Positions 29,656 to 40,600 of a stretch of 64,000 nucleotides of DNA are shown here, in pieces (the first letter of the stretch is position 1; every line of letters starts with the position of its first letter). Position numbers and translations under genes: made by a program. The stretch comes from Myxococcales bacterium (GTDB taxonomy: Bacteria; Myxococcota_A; Polyangia; Nannocystales; Nannocystaceae). The stretch lies in the NCBI GenBank assembly GCA_020633315.1, contig JACKDV010000002.1:62001-126000 (forward strand). Reading direction: 5' to 3'. The notes under the pieces are model-generated. The model saw only the letters and a program-made list of their open reading frames with translations, was not told the DNA's origin and made no database searches.

Positions 29656-31032
29656 GTGACCGACCCCGCCGCGCCGCCGCCCGATCGCTGGGGCGAGCGT
29701 CTGCCTCGCAAGCTCGGCTTCGCGAGCGCGGCCGCGGTGCTCATCGGCTCGACGATCGGCAGCGGCATCTTCCGCACTCCCGCCGTGGTCGCCGGCCGAC
29801 TCGACGTGGTGTGGCTGTTCCTCGGCGCCTGGGTGCTGGGCGGGGCGGTGGCAGTGGCCGGCGCGCTGACCTTCGCCGAGCTGTCGGCCATGATGCCCCG
29901 CACCGGGGGCATCTACGTGTACCTGCGGCGCGCCTACGGAGGGCTGGCCGCATTCCTGTTCGGCTGGACGCAGCTGCTGGTGCTGCGCCCCGCCTCCTAC
30001 GGCGCGATCTCGATCACCTGCAGCGAGTACCTGTGGCGGGTGTTCGACGTGGACGGGGCGGTGCTGGTGGTGGGCCCGCTGTCGCGCGCGCAGGTGCTGG
30101 CGGCGGTGCTGGTGGTGGTGGTCGGCTGGATCAACTACCGCGGGATCGAGCGCGGCGCGTGGGTGCAGAACGTGAGCACCGTGCTGAAGATCGGCGCGCT
30201 GCTGGCCCTGGTGGGGCTGGGCCTGGTCTCGCTGGGGGGCGCCACGCCGCCCCGGCCCGCGCCGATCCCCAGCGGCGAGGGGCTGTCCATGCTCTCGGCC
30301 TTCGGCCTGGCCATGGTGCCGGTGCTGTGGTCCTACGACGGCTGGTCCGACGTGGCCTACGTGGGGGGCGAGGTGAAGGACCCGCAGCGCACCCTGCCGC
30401 GGGCGTTCTTCTTCGGCGCCTCGATGGTGGCGGTGCTCTACCTCGCGGTCACGGTGGCCTACCTGCTGGTGGTGCCGCTGTCGGCCATGCCCGGCTCCAA
30501 GCTCATCGCGGCCGACGTGGCCTCGGCGGTGATCGGGCCGCTGGGCGTGGTGCTGGTCTCGGGGGCAGTGGCACTGTCGACCTTCGGCACCCTCAACGGC
30601 TCGATGATGACCGGCCCGCGGATCTTCTATGCGATGGCGGAGGACGGGGTGTTCTTTCGCGGGCTGGCCCAGGTGCAGCCGCGCTATGGCACCCCCGGGG
30701 GGGCGATCGCGCTGTCGGTGATGCTGGGCGTGGCCTTCGTCTCGGTCCGCAGCTTCGCCCAGCTCGCCGATCAGTTCGTGATCGGCATCTGGCCGTTCTA
30801 TGCGCTGGCGGTGGCAGCGGTGTTCGTGCTGCGCCGCCGCGAGCCCGAGGCCGAGCGCCCGTACCGAGCGTGGGGCTACCCGCTGGTCCCGGGGCTGTTC
30901 CTGGTGGCCGCGGTGTTCCTGCTGGGCAACTACCTGGTGCAGGAGCCGCTCACCGTGCTCGCCAACGTGGCCGTGCTGCTCAGCGGCGTGCCGGTGTACC
31001 TGGTGTGGGCGGCCCGGCGCGACCGCGGCTGA
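29656..31032 (+). CDS. APC-family amino acid permease
   Basis: Inner-membrane amino acid transporter of the APC superfamily, about 458 residues and twelve hydrophobic segments. The N-terminal helix has the substrate-binding unwound GSTIGSGIFRTP, helix 3 has FAELSAMMPRTGGIYVYLRR, and helix 6 has VPVLWSYDGWSDVAYVGGEVKDP, close to the LAT/SteT branch. The GTG at 29656 was preferred to ATG 29644 because a TATGCT -10 box covers the latter. It lies 103 bp after the AAT-family gene. That gap holds GC-rich GGCCGGCGAG-like repeats and nothing else recognisable. The specific amino acid is unknown. Confidence 0.88.
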   Translation: MTDPAAPPPDRWGERLPRKLGFASAAAVLIGSTIGSGIFRTPAVVAGRLDVVWLFLGAWVLGGAVAVAGALTFAELSAMMPRTGGIYVYLRRAYGGLAAFLFGWTQLLVLRPASYGAISITCSEYLWRVFDVDGAVLVVGPLSRAQVLAAVLVVVVGWINYRGIERGAWVQNVSTVLKIGALLALVGLGLVSLGGATPPRPAPIPSGEGLSMLSAFGLAMVPVLWSYDGWSDVAYVGGEVKDPQRTLPRAFFFGASMVAVLYLAVTVAYLLVVPLSAMPGSKLIAADVASAVIGPLGVVLVSGAVALSTFGTLNGSMMTGPRIFYAMAEDGVFFRGLAQVQPRYGTPGGAIALSVMLGVAFVSVRSFAQLADQFVIGIWPFYALAVAAVFVLRRREPEAERPYRAWGYPLVPGLFLVAAVFLLGNYLVQEPLTVLANVAVLLSGVPVYLVWAARRDRG

Positions 31033-31041
31033 GCTCGTCGA

Positions 31042-31689
31042 TCATCCCGCCAGCGGACACTTGGGATCACGAGGCGCATCGGGCTCGTCGTAGGGGCAGC
31101 CACACTCGATGGTCTCGACCACCTCGTAGTGATCTCCGCTCCACTCCAGGCGATCGACGCCGCCGGCCAGGCCCGCGCAGCCGTCCTTGAGGTACACCTC
31201 GAGGTCGCTCACGCCATGGTGGGTGGTGTCGAGGATGGTCTCGGTCTCGACACCGGCCCACAGCCCCTGCCCGAACGCGGGGCAGCCGTGGTTGCTGAGG
31301 TAGAGCAGGCGCGGGCAGTTTCCGCTCGCGCCGCAGTGGAGCTCCGAGGCCAGCATGCTCTCCGGCATGCCGTCGCCATCGACGTCGGGCAGCAGCCACT
31401 CGCTGAGCTGGTCCTCCATGACCTCGTCGCCGAAGGTCTCGGGCCAGTGCAGGGTGGCGTGCCCGCCGAGATCGGTGACGCAGCCGGCCTGGCTCACGGG
31501 GGAGACGGCCGGGATCGACGGGGTGGCCTCGAGGCTCGGGTCGGAGGGCTCGGCCTCGGCGGCCAGATCCTCGGCCAGCGGGGCGCAGGCGGAGGCAAGG
31601 GCGAGGGCCAGGGCGGCGGCTCCCGACCCGGGGAGCGTGCGAAGGGAGAGCACCGCGCCTGCACGCCCGAGCGGGGCGCGGCATTCCAT
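31042..31689 (-). CDS. Small lipoprotein of unknown function
   Basis: 215 residues. A signal peptide with lipobox LASAC (Cys35) follows a long n-region (MECRAPLGRAGAVLSLR). The mature part is acidic at first (EDLAAEAEPSDPSLEATPS), then contains a calcium-loop-like DVDGDGMPES and about seven cysteines, several close together at the C-terminus (ETIECGCPYDEPDAP, KCPLAG). It may be a secreted VCBS/FG-GAP-like fragment; no enzyme is evident. It follows the zinc-ribbon membrane gene by 17 bp and likely shares its transcript; it converges with the APC permease gene. Confidence 0.75.
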   Translation of the reverse strand: MECRAPLGRAGAVLSLRTLPGSGAAALALALASACAPLAEDLAAEAEPSDPSLEATPSIPAVSPVSQAGCVTDLGGHATLHWPETFGDEVMEDQLSEWLLPDVDGDGMPESMLASELHCGASGNCPRLLYLSNHGCPAFGQGLWAGVETETILDTTHHGVSDLEVYLKDGCAGLAGGVDRLEWSGDHYEVVETIECGCPYDEPDAPRDPKCPLAG

Positions 31690-31706
31690 CGGCGGTGCTG
31701 CTCCGG

Positions 31707-31985
31707 CTACCTCGCCCCGGAAGGGCGGGCCTTGGCCGGCTTGGGCAGGAAGGCGCCGCACTGCTCGCAGGTGGCCGGCTCGCGGATGATCGCGAGCACG
31801 GGCCCCATCCCCAGCATGTAGAACATGAGCAGCGGCAGCGAAACCGTGAACTCGCTGCCGATGATGGGGAGGATCGGGATGATCGGGATCGCGAATAGCA
31901 GGTAGCCCCGCGCCACGAGTCGCATGCGGGGGTGCCGGAAGGAGCCCTCGACGGTCTCGTTGCAACGCTCGCAGTGCGCCTTCAT
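31707..31985 (-). CDS. Small zinc-ribbon membrane protein
   Basis: 92 residues. Two CxxC knuckles, CERC at residues 5-8 and CEQC near residue 73, would bind one zinc ion. Between them lie two hydrophobic stretches (GYLLFAIPIIPILPIIG and SLPLLMFYMLGMGPVLA) that make a membrane hairpin, placing both knuckles on the same, cytoplasmic, side. The Lys/Pro/Arg-rich tail ends the protein. The family is unnamed to me. A TACACT box lies 13 nt before the ATG. Short but well-formed, with coding third positions. Confidence 0.75.
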   Translation of the reverse strand: MKAHCERCNETVEGSFRHPRMRLVARGYLLFAIPIIPILPIIGSEFTVSLPLLMFYMLGMGPVLAIIREPATCEQCGAFLPKPAKARPSGAR

Positions 31986-31998
31986 GGAGCTGGACCGG

Positions 31999-32004
31999 AG
32001 TGTA
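31999..32004 (-). promoter_or_regulatory. Candidate -10 element (TACACT) for the zinc-ribbon gene
   Basis: Minus-strand TACACT, 13 nt before the ATG at 31985, giving a predicted leader of about 6 nt. Confidence 0.35.
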
Positions 32005-32137
32005 GCCGAGATCGGGCCGAGCGACGCGGCGCGAGCTCGACCCGCGGTGGCTCGAAGGCGGGTCCCGTGCGGTGGTCGCCCTCACCGGGTGAGCCATCGG
32101 GCGGGCCGCGGCAACCGAGCCCAGATGCCCGGGGTGC

Positions 32138-33642
<1,505 letters not shown>

Positions 33643-33646
<4 letters not shown>

Positions 33647-34536
33647 CCGCCGCCCCACACGATCGCCAGCAGACCGAGCACCGCCAGGTAGGCCACGAAG
33701 CCGCCGATCCGACCCAGGCGCACCAGCAGCAGCAGCAGGCGCAGGCAGGCCAGGCCCACCACGAAGCTCACCGCGAAGCCCACCACGTAGGGCATGGGAT
33801 CGATGGCGGCGCTCTCCTCCCCGAGCTTGCGCAGCTCGAGCACGGTGGCGCCGAGGATGGCGGGGATGCTGATGAGGAACGAGAAGCGGGCCGCGGCGGC
33901 GCGGCTCATGCCCAGCCCCAGGCCGGCGGCGATGGTGGAGCCGCTGCGGGACACGCCGGGCAGCACGGCGACGAGCTGGGCGAGGCCCACCAGCAGCGCG
34001 GAGCGGGGCGTGGGCGAGGGCGGATCGACCTCGTCGCCGGCCTCGCTGGGACGACGGAAGGCCACGAACAGGATGGTGGCGGTGACGAGCAGGCAGACCC
34101 CCACCAGGCGAGGGTTGCTCTCCACCGCGAGGATGGCCTCCTCGACCCCGGGCACCAGCACCAGGCCGAGCGGCAGGGTGGCGAGCACCATCATCAGCAG
34201 GGTGGTGCGCGCGGGCGAGGGCGTGAGCGGCCGCAGGGGGACCATCGCCAGCTCGAGCACGTCGCGGCGGAACATCCACATCACGGCCAGCAAGGTGCCG
34301 GCGTGCGCCACGATGCTGAAGCGGTGCCCGCCGGTCTCTGGGTCGATGCCGAAGAACGCCTGGGCGAGCGCGAGGTGGCCCGAGGAGCTCACGGGCAGGA
34401 ACTCGGTGGCGCCCTGCACCGCCCCGAGCATGGCGGCCACGCCGAGCCCGAGCCCGCCGGAGGGCTCGGCGTCGCCGGCCCAGGCGACCCCGGCCACGGC
34501 CAGCAGCGAGAGCACGATGGCGAGGCGCAGCGGCAT
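33643..34536 (-). CDS. uppP: Undecaprenyl-diphosphatase UppP (BacA)
   Basis: Membrane phosphatase that recycles undecaprenyl pyrophosphate for cell-wall synthesis, 297 residues. Catalytic motifs are GATEFLPVSSSGHL near the N-terminus and LPGVSRSGSTIAAGL in the second half, both intact. About eight membrane segments. The N-terminal 20 residues (MPLRLAIVLSLLAVAGVAWA) look like an extra signal-like segment before the usual start. A CATTCT box ends 8 nt before the ATG. Coupled to the following acyl-CoA synthetase gene, a pairing with no obvious pathway link. Confidence 0.93.
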
Positions 34537-34637
34537 GCGGCCCGAGAATGCAGGACGGGCCGGGGCTCGGCAACGGGCGGCGGCGGATCGGGGCGGCGGC
34601 CGCGTGGGGGCGTCGCCGCCACGTCGGCTCGCCTCGC

Positions 34638-37600
34638 TCAGGAGCCGCGCTCGTCGGCCGGTCGCACGCGGTAGCTCGGGACGGCCTGCACGGTGGCGAG
34701 CCCATCGCGAGCGAGCGCCTGCACCACCTCGGGGATCTCGGGCGCGTGATCGTAGTCGCCGCGGATCACGGCGAGCATCGGCGGCAGCCGAGCCGGATCA
34801 CCCAGTAGCTGGATCGCGCGCTGACGGAGCGAGGTCACGTCGTCCCCGAGCGACAGCGAGACATCCTGGCCGCGCGCGGCCTCGGCGATGCGAATCACCC
34901 GGCGCAGCGCCGCGAGCTCGCGGTCGAGCTCGGCTCGCAGCAGGCGATGCAGGGTGTGCACGTGCTCGTCGACGGCCACCTCGCGCTCGGGCCCCGGCAG
35001 CACGGCGCCGCTCCAGCCTCCGCCGGGATCGGCAATCGTGGGGCGGGCGTGGGGAGCGAGCGAGACGTCGGGCGGCGCGGCGCCGGCCAAGGGGCGCACC
35101 GGTCCCCGCGGGCCGGTCGAGGCCTCGAGCGGGATCAGGCAGGTCCCCGCGGCCGAGGGCACCACGGCCAGCGCGAACAGGTGATCGGGGCGATCGGCGA
35201 AGCCCTCGTCGAGCATCCAGCCGTTGGCGACCATGGCCGGGATCCCCAGGTGTCGCAGCAGCTCCACCACCAGGGTGTTGAGCTCGTAGCACACGCCGCG
35301 GCCGAGGGTCTGCGCGTCGCCGCTGGCGTGGAGCAGCTCGAGGTGGTGGTTGCCCTCGCCCGGTCGCAGCTCGCGGGCCGCTCGCTCGACCTCCGGGCGC
35401 TCGCGGAACTCGAGGTCGTAGAGGTAGTGGCGCTGCACGAAGGCCTCCACGCGGCGGGCCTGCTCCCAGGCGCCGCGCTCGGCCGAGGCGTTGCGCTCGA
35501 GCCACTCGCGGACCGGGCGAGGCAGCCGATCGCGGGGCACGGTGGGGGGCAGCGCGGGCCAGCTGGCGGCGCGCCCCTCGGTGAGGACCGGGGGGCGGCG
35601 CAGGGCCACGTCGTAGCGGATCCGGACCGAGCGCTCGCCGTGCACCTCCACGATCGCGCTGCCGCCGGGGCTGCGCCCGAGCGGTCGCACCAGCGAGGGA
35701 TCGGCGTCGACCACCTCCATGCGCACGATGTCGCCGAACAGGGGGATCGGCACCACGCTGCGGCCGGGCGCGAGGGTCCCGGCGAAGGCGACCATGGCCC
35801 CGGAGCGCTCTCCTTGGTAGAGGCCGCCCAGGCTCGGCAGCGCCCGCGGGTGCCAGCGCTGCGAGCCCACCTCGAAGTCGACGCCGAGGGTGTGGACCAC
35901 GTAGCGATAGGGGGCAGGGAGCTCGGCGGGCTGGTGCAGCAGCCCCATGGGCACGCGATGGGTGGCCATCTCGCGCAGCCGGCTGCCCCGCACCCACAGC
36001 TGCGGACCGATGAAGGGCATGGGCTCGAGCACGTTGGCTCCCGGTCGCGCCCACGGAGGGTCCTCGGCATCGACGAGCTCGTCGGACAGGCCCAGGCGTC
36101 GGGCCAGACGCGACCAGAACCCACCGCTCTCGCGTGGCGGCGGAGCCTCGGGCTCGGGCTCCTCGCCGAGCCAGCTCGGGCGCTCCTCGGGCGCGCCTTC
36201 GTCCGAGGGGGGACCGGGAGGGCCGAGGTCGAGCGAGGACGGAAGGTGGATGCGATGGGACGAGTCCCCGGAGAAGGGCTCGCCGTGACCGTCGCGGCCG
36301 ACGAGCTCGAGCAGGCGATCCTCGAGCTCGGACAGCGAGGGACGGTCGGCCTCGTCACCGTCGTCGGTCGCGCTCTCGGGACGCGGGGGGGCGGTGGTGG
36401 ACGCGGGGCGGCGAGGGCCGAGCTCGTCGCCGAGCTCGGGCTCGTGTCGCTGCGACTCGGGGGCGAGCAGCCCCGCGGGCACGTCGCTGAGCGAGGCCGC
36501 CGACAGCAGCAGCGCCAGCGCTTCCACCAGCGGCTGGCGGGCCTCGGATCGCTCGATCGCCGCGAGCATGCGCGCCACCACCGAGCGCACCGCCGGCTCC
36601 TGCTCTTGCGGCAGCGCGGCGAACAGCGAGGGCTCGCGCCAGCGATCGAGCGGGCGCCCGCGCAGCTCGGGGAAGCGACCCACCAGGCGACGATCGAGGC
36701 CGTAGTCGAACAGCTCGCCGACCCGGGCGGCGAGGCGGCCCCCCGTGTCCACCTCGGGCTCGGCCGCGGTGGGGAAGAAGCGCTGGTCGAGGTAGGCGTC
36801 CATGCGCTCGCGGGTGGCCAGGCGCAGCAGGATCTCCACGATGTCGACGAGCTGCTCCTCGCCCGTGCCGTCGTAGATGCAGGCCATCAGGCCCTGGGCG
36901 AGCCCGGTCACCGCGGCGATCGGATCGGCGAGCACCTGCTGATCGACCAGCAGTGAGGACGAGCGTGGGTCGTAGACCGCGGTGGCGTGGGCGCGGGCGC
37001 GGCCCACCCCGGGCAGCACGTAGTCCACCCGCAGCCCCGCGCGCACGCGGATGGGCCCGGTGCGCGCCAGCGGGGCGAGGCGTTGCTCGTACACCCACGA
37101 GTCCGAGCGCAGGTGGGTGCGCTGGAGCCTCACGCGGGGCAGGGTGGCGAGCAGGCCCCGCAGGGTGGTCCGCAGGCTCGCGATGCCGTCGGCGTAAGCG
37201 GGGCCCAGGTCTTGGCCGGCGGTGTCCACCCGGATCTCGTAGGCGTCGCGAAGCCGGACGATCCCGCAGTGCTGGTAGTAGGCATCGATGGCGGGGCGGT
37301 CCTCGAGCGGGCCGGGGGCGGCGGCGTAGAAGCGACCGGCGGCGGCGAACATGGCCTCGAGCGCAGGGGCGTCGCTGCGCAGCACCAGGGGATCCTCGGG
37401 CGGTCGCAGGCGCAGCGCGCCCGGCTGATCGCCGCCGCACTCGCGGCAGAGCACCAGGCGGGCGGGCGTCGCCTCGTCGTGGACGCCCAGCGCCGCGTAG
37501 GCGCGCAAGAGCATGCGGGGCAGCCCGGGCTCGGCGCTGAGCAGCAGCTGATCGCCGCGGCGCTCGGCCTCGCCGGCGATCTCCTCGAGGAAGGCCATCA

Positions 37601-40600
37601 GCACCGCAGGAGTCACCGCATCGGCGATGCCGAAGAGCTGGCACAGGGTGGGGCAGTGCTGGCGCCCGCGCTCCCAGTAGCCGCGACGCGAGCCGAAGTG
37701 CTCGAGCGCCCGCACGCCGAGCACCCGCTCGTGGGGGTGGTACTCGCCGTCGTCGCTGCACACCCACGCGCGGCCCTGCAGGCGGCGGCGCAGCTCGGCG
37801 CCGTCGAGCCAGCCCTCGCTCAGGCCTCGCTCCATCCACTGGTACACGCGGAACGGCAGCGGGATCCCGGCCTCGCGGCTGCCGTCGACGTGGGCCACGA
37901 TCTCGGGCAGGCGGACGTCGCGGGCGGAGCGGAAGCCCAGCGCCTCGCCCAGCTCGCCCAGCGCTCGCGCCACCTCGGGGGCGGGGTACAGGCCGGGGGC
38001 GTCGCCCACCAGCGCCTGCACGTCGGCCGTCCATGCGAACAGCTCGCCCGGGCGGCGGGCGATGCCGTTGCCGTCGAGCACCCAGGCGGTGTCGCGCAGG
38101 GGCAGCTGCTCCACCGTGGCGCGGGGATCGTCGCGGTGCAGGTGGGCCACGATCAGGGCCAGGCCGCAGGCGGCCGCGGTCGAGGCCACGCCGCCGCGCA
38201 TGACGTCGGCGATCCACGGGCGGGGAGGCTGCGAGGGCACGCCCACGGCGGCGAGCAGCAAGAAGGTTCCGGGGGGCAGGCGTGGATGCGGAGGGGGGTG
38301 GGTGGTGCCGAGCACCGCCTCGGCGGCTGCGGCCAGCTCGGGCGGAGCCAGCAGCAGGGTCGACGCGGGCACGAAGCGCTCGTGGGCCCCTTCGACCAGC
38401 ACCGGTCCCTCGCTCGACAGCAGCCCCCGCGCCTCGTCGGCGGGCACGGTGGAGAGCGCACGCGCCAGGTACTCGAGCAGCCGCGCCGCGCCCGGGCCGT
38501 CGCCTCGCTGGGCCGCGGCGCGGTAGGCCGGCGCGAGGTGGTCGACCACCAGATCCTCGACGGGCGGTCGTCCGATCCCCAGGTGGCGCACGAGCAGGCT
38601 CAGGGTCTCGAGCGGGATCTCCGGGTGCGGGGTCCAGTCCACGTCCAGGCGCGGCAGATCGGGATCGACCACGAGCTGGTCCGCCGGGCGGATCGTGCCG
38701 CGATCGGTGGGCCACAGCGGCAGCGAGCGCAGGCGGGCGCGGGCGTCGGCGTCGGTGAACACCGCCGACTCGTGGCTCACCAGCCACGCGTAGAGCCGGC
38801 GGCGACGGGCCTCGTCGTGGAGCCGCGGGTGGCGGCTCACCGGCATGGGCTCGAGCTGCTCGGCGACCAGCGCATCGACGACCGCGGCGGGGCCGAGGGT
38901 GGGCAGCTCGATGGTGTGGGGCAGCGCCCCGGCCAGCGCCGGGTGCAGCAGCGACTCGGCCAGCGCCGTGCCCTCCACCAGCGCGACGGTGTCGGGCTGG
39001 GCGCGTCGCAGCGCGTGGAGGTGGAGGCGCCCGGTGGCATCGACGAGCGGTCGCGGCTCGTGCTCGGGACCGATGAAGGCACACAGAGCCGCGATCTGCA
39101 GGGGATCGCGGAGCCACAGCGGCTGGCGAGCGAGGGGCTCGCCGGGCAGCGCGGCCGCTCGCACGATCGCGGCGGCAAAGGCCGGGGCCGAGCTGGCGTG
39201 GACCAGGGGGGCGAGCGCCCGCAGGGCTCGCACGGCCTCTTCGTCGGGGGTGACTGCGTCGAGGCGGGCCTTGGCGGTGGAGCCCGAGGCGAGCAGGGCG
39301 TGCAGCGGCTCGCTGTCGATCACCACGTCGGCTGCGACCACGCCTCCGGTGATCGTGGGCCAGATGGGCAGGGCGCCCAGCACCCGGCTGCTGGGCGGCC
39401 CGTGCTCGCGGGGCTGCGGCGGGTAGCGGTGCGAGAGCATGGGGGCCTCGGCCAGCAGCACCTCGTGGATCGCCCGCAGGGTGCTGCGGGTCTGGGCCGG
39501 GGGCGGTCGCTGGCCGGCGACCACGGGGGCGAGGGCCTCGAGGCTCTCCACCATCGCGACCACGTCGAGGGAGCCGTGCCCGGCGGTCTCGAGCAGCGCG
39601 GCGCCGGCCTGCTGGGCCCAGGGCACGAGCACGCGCACGCCCAGCGCCGCGAACACCGAGCGCAGCGCCGGCTCGCAGGCGTGCACGTCGGAGTCGCTCG
39701 GGGAGCGTCGGGGGGCGCCCAGCGGGCCGAGGCGCTCGTGGAGATCGGGGAAGATCGAGGCTCGACACAGGCGCTGCACCACCGCGCGGGGCAGCGAGGC
39801 GGCCCGCTCGGCGCACAGCTCGAGCAGGCGTCGCAGGTGCTCGTGATCCCGGATCAGCGGCAGCGGCTCGGCCCCCAGCGGCTGGCCATCGAGCTGGGCC
39901 GAGATCCCGGCGAGATCGGCCGCGAGGGTGGTGGTGTCGATCCGCGTGAGGCGGGCGTCGAGCTCGAGCTCGGCGATGGCCAGGCGGGTGAGCGAGCTCG
40001 GGTCGACGAAGCGACGCTGCGGCCAGTCGGCGTAGATCGATCGCAGGGCCTCGTCCTCCGCCAGCGACAGCGCGTCGAGGCGGCAAGGCCGACCGGCGTC
40101 GTCGAGGAACGCGGGCACCTCGGCCAGGCGGGCACGCAGCCGCGGGTGGATCGCGTCCTTGTGTGCGCGCAGGACCTCGAGCACGGCGCTCACCGACACG
40201 GCGCTCGGCTCGATGCGCAGCGGGGCCTCGGCACCCGGCTCGAGCGCGCCCACCAGCGCATCGAGGCCGATCTCCTCGCCGCCCATCTCGTGGGCGTGGC
40301 GGCGGGCGAGCACGGCCGGGTGCAGGAAGGGCACCGCGGGGAGCAGCTCGGCGATGGCGGGGGAGCCGGGCAGGCGCACCGCCTCGGGCCCGCGCAGGGG
40401 CCGACGGATGCCGCGGGTGTCGGGCCAGATCGGAAGCGCGGCCAGCTCGCGGCGAGCCCGGTCGGGGACCTCGTCGCGGATCGCCTCCAGCAAGGTGTGC
40501 AGCCGCTCGAGCTCCTGGTCGTCGATCGAGCCCACTCGCTCGCGTAGGTCCGCGATCAACGAGGCCAGCGACAGCGTGGGCGTGCGAGCGTTGCGGAGCA

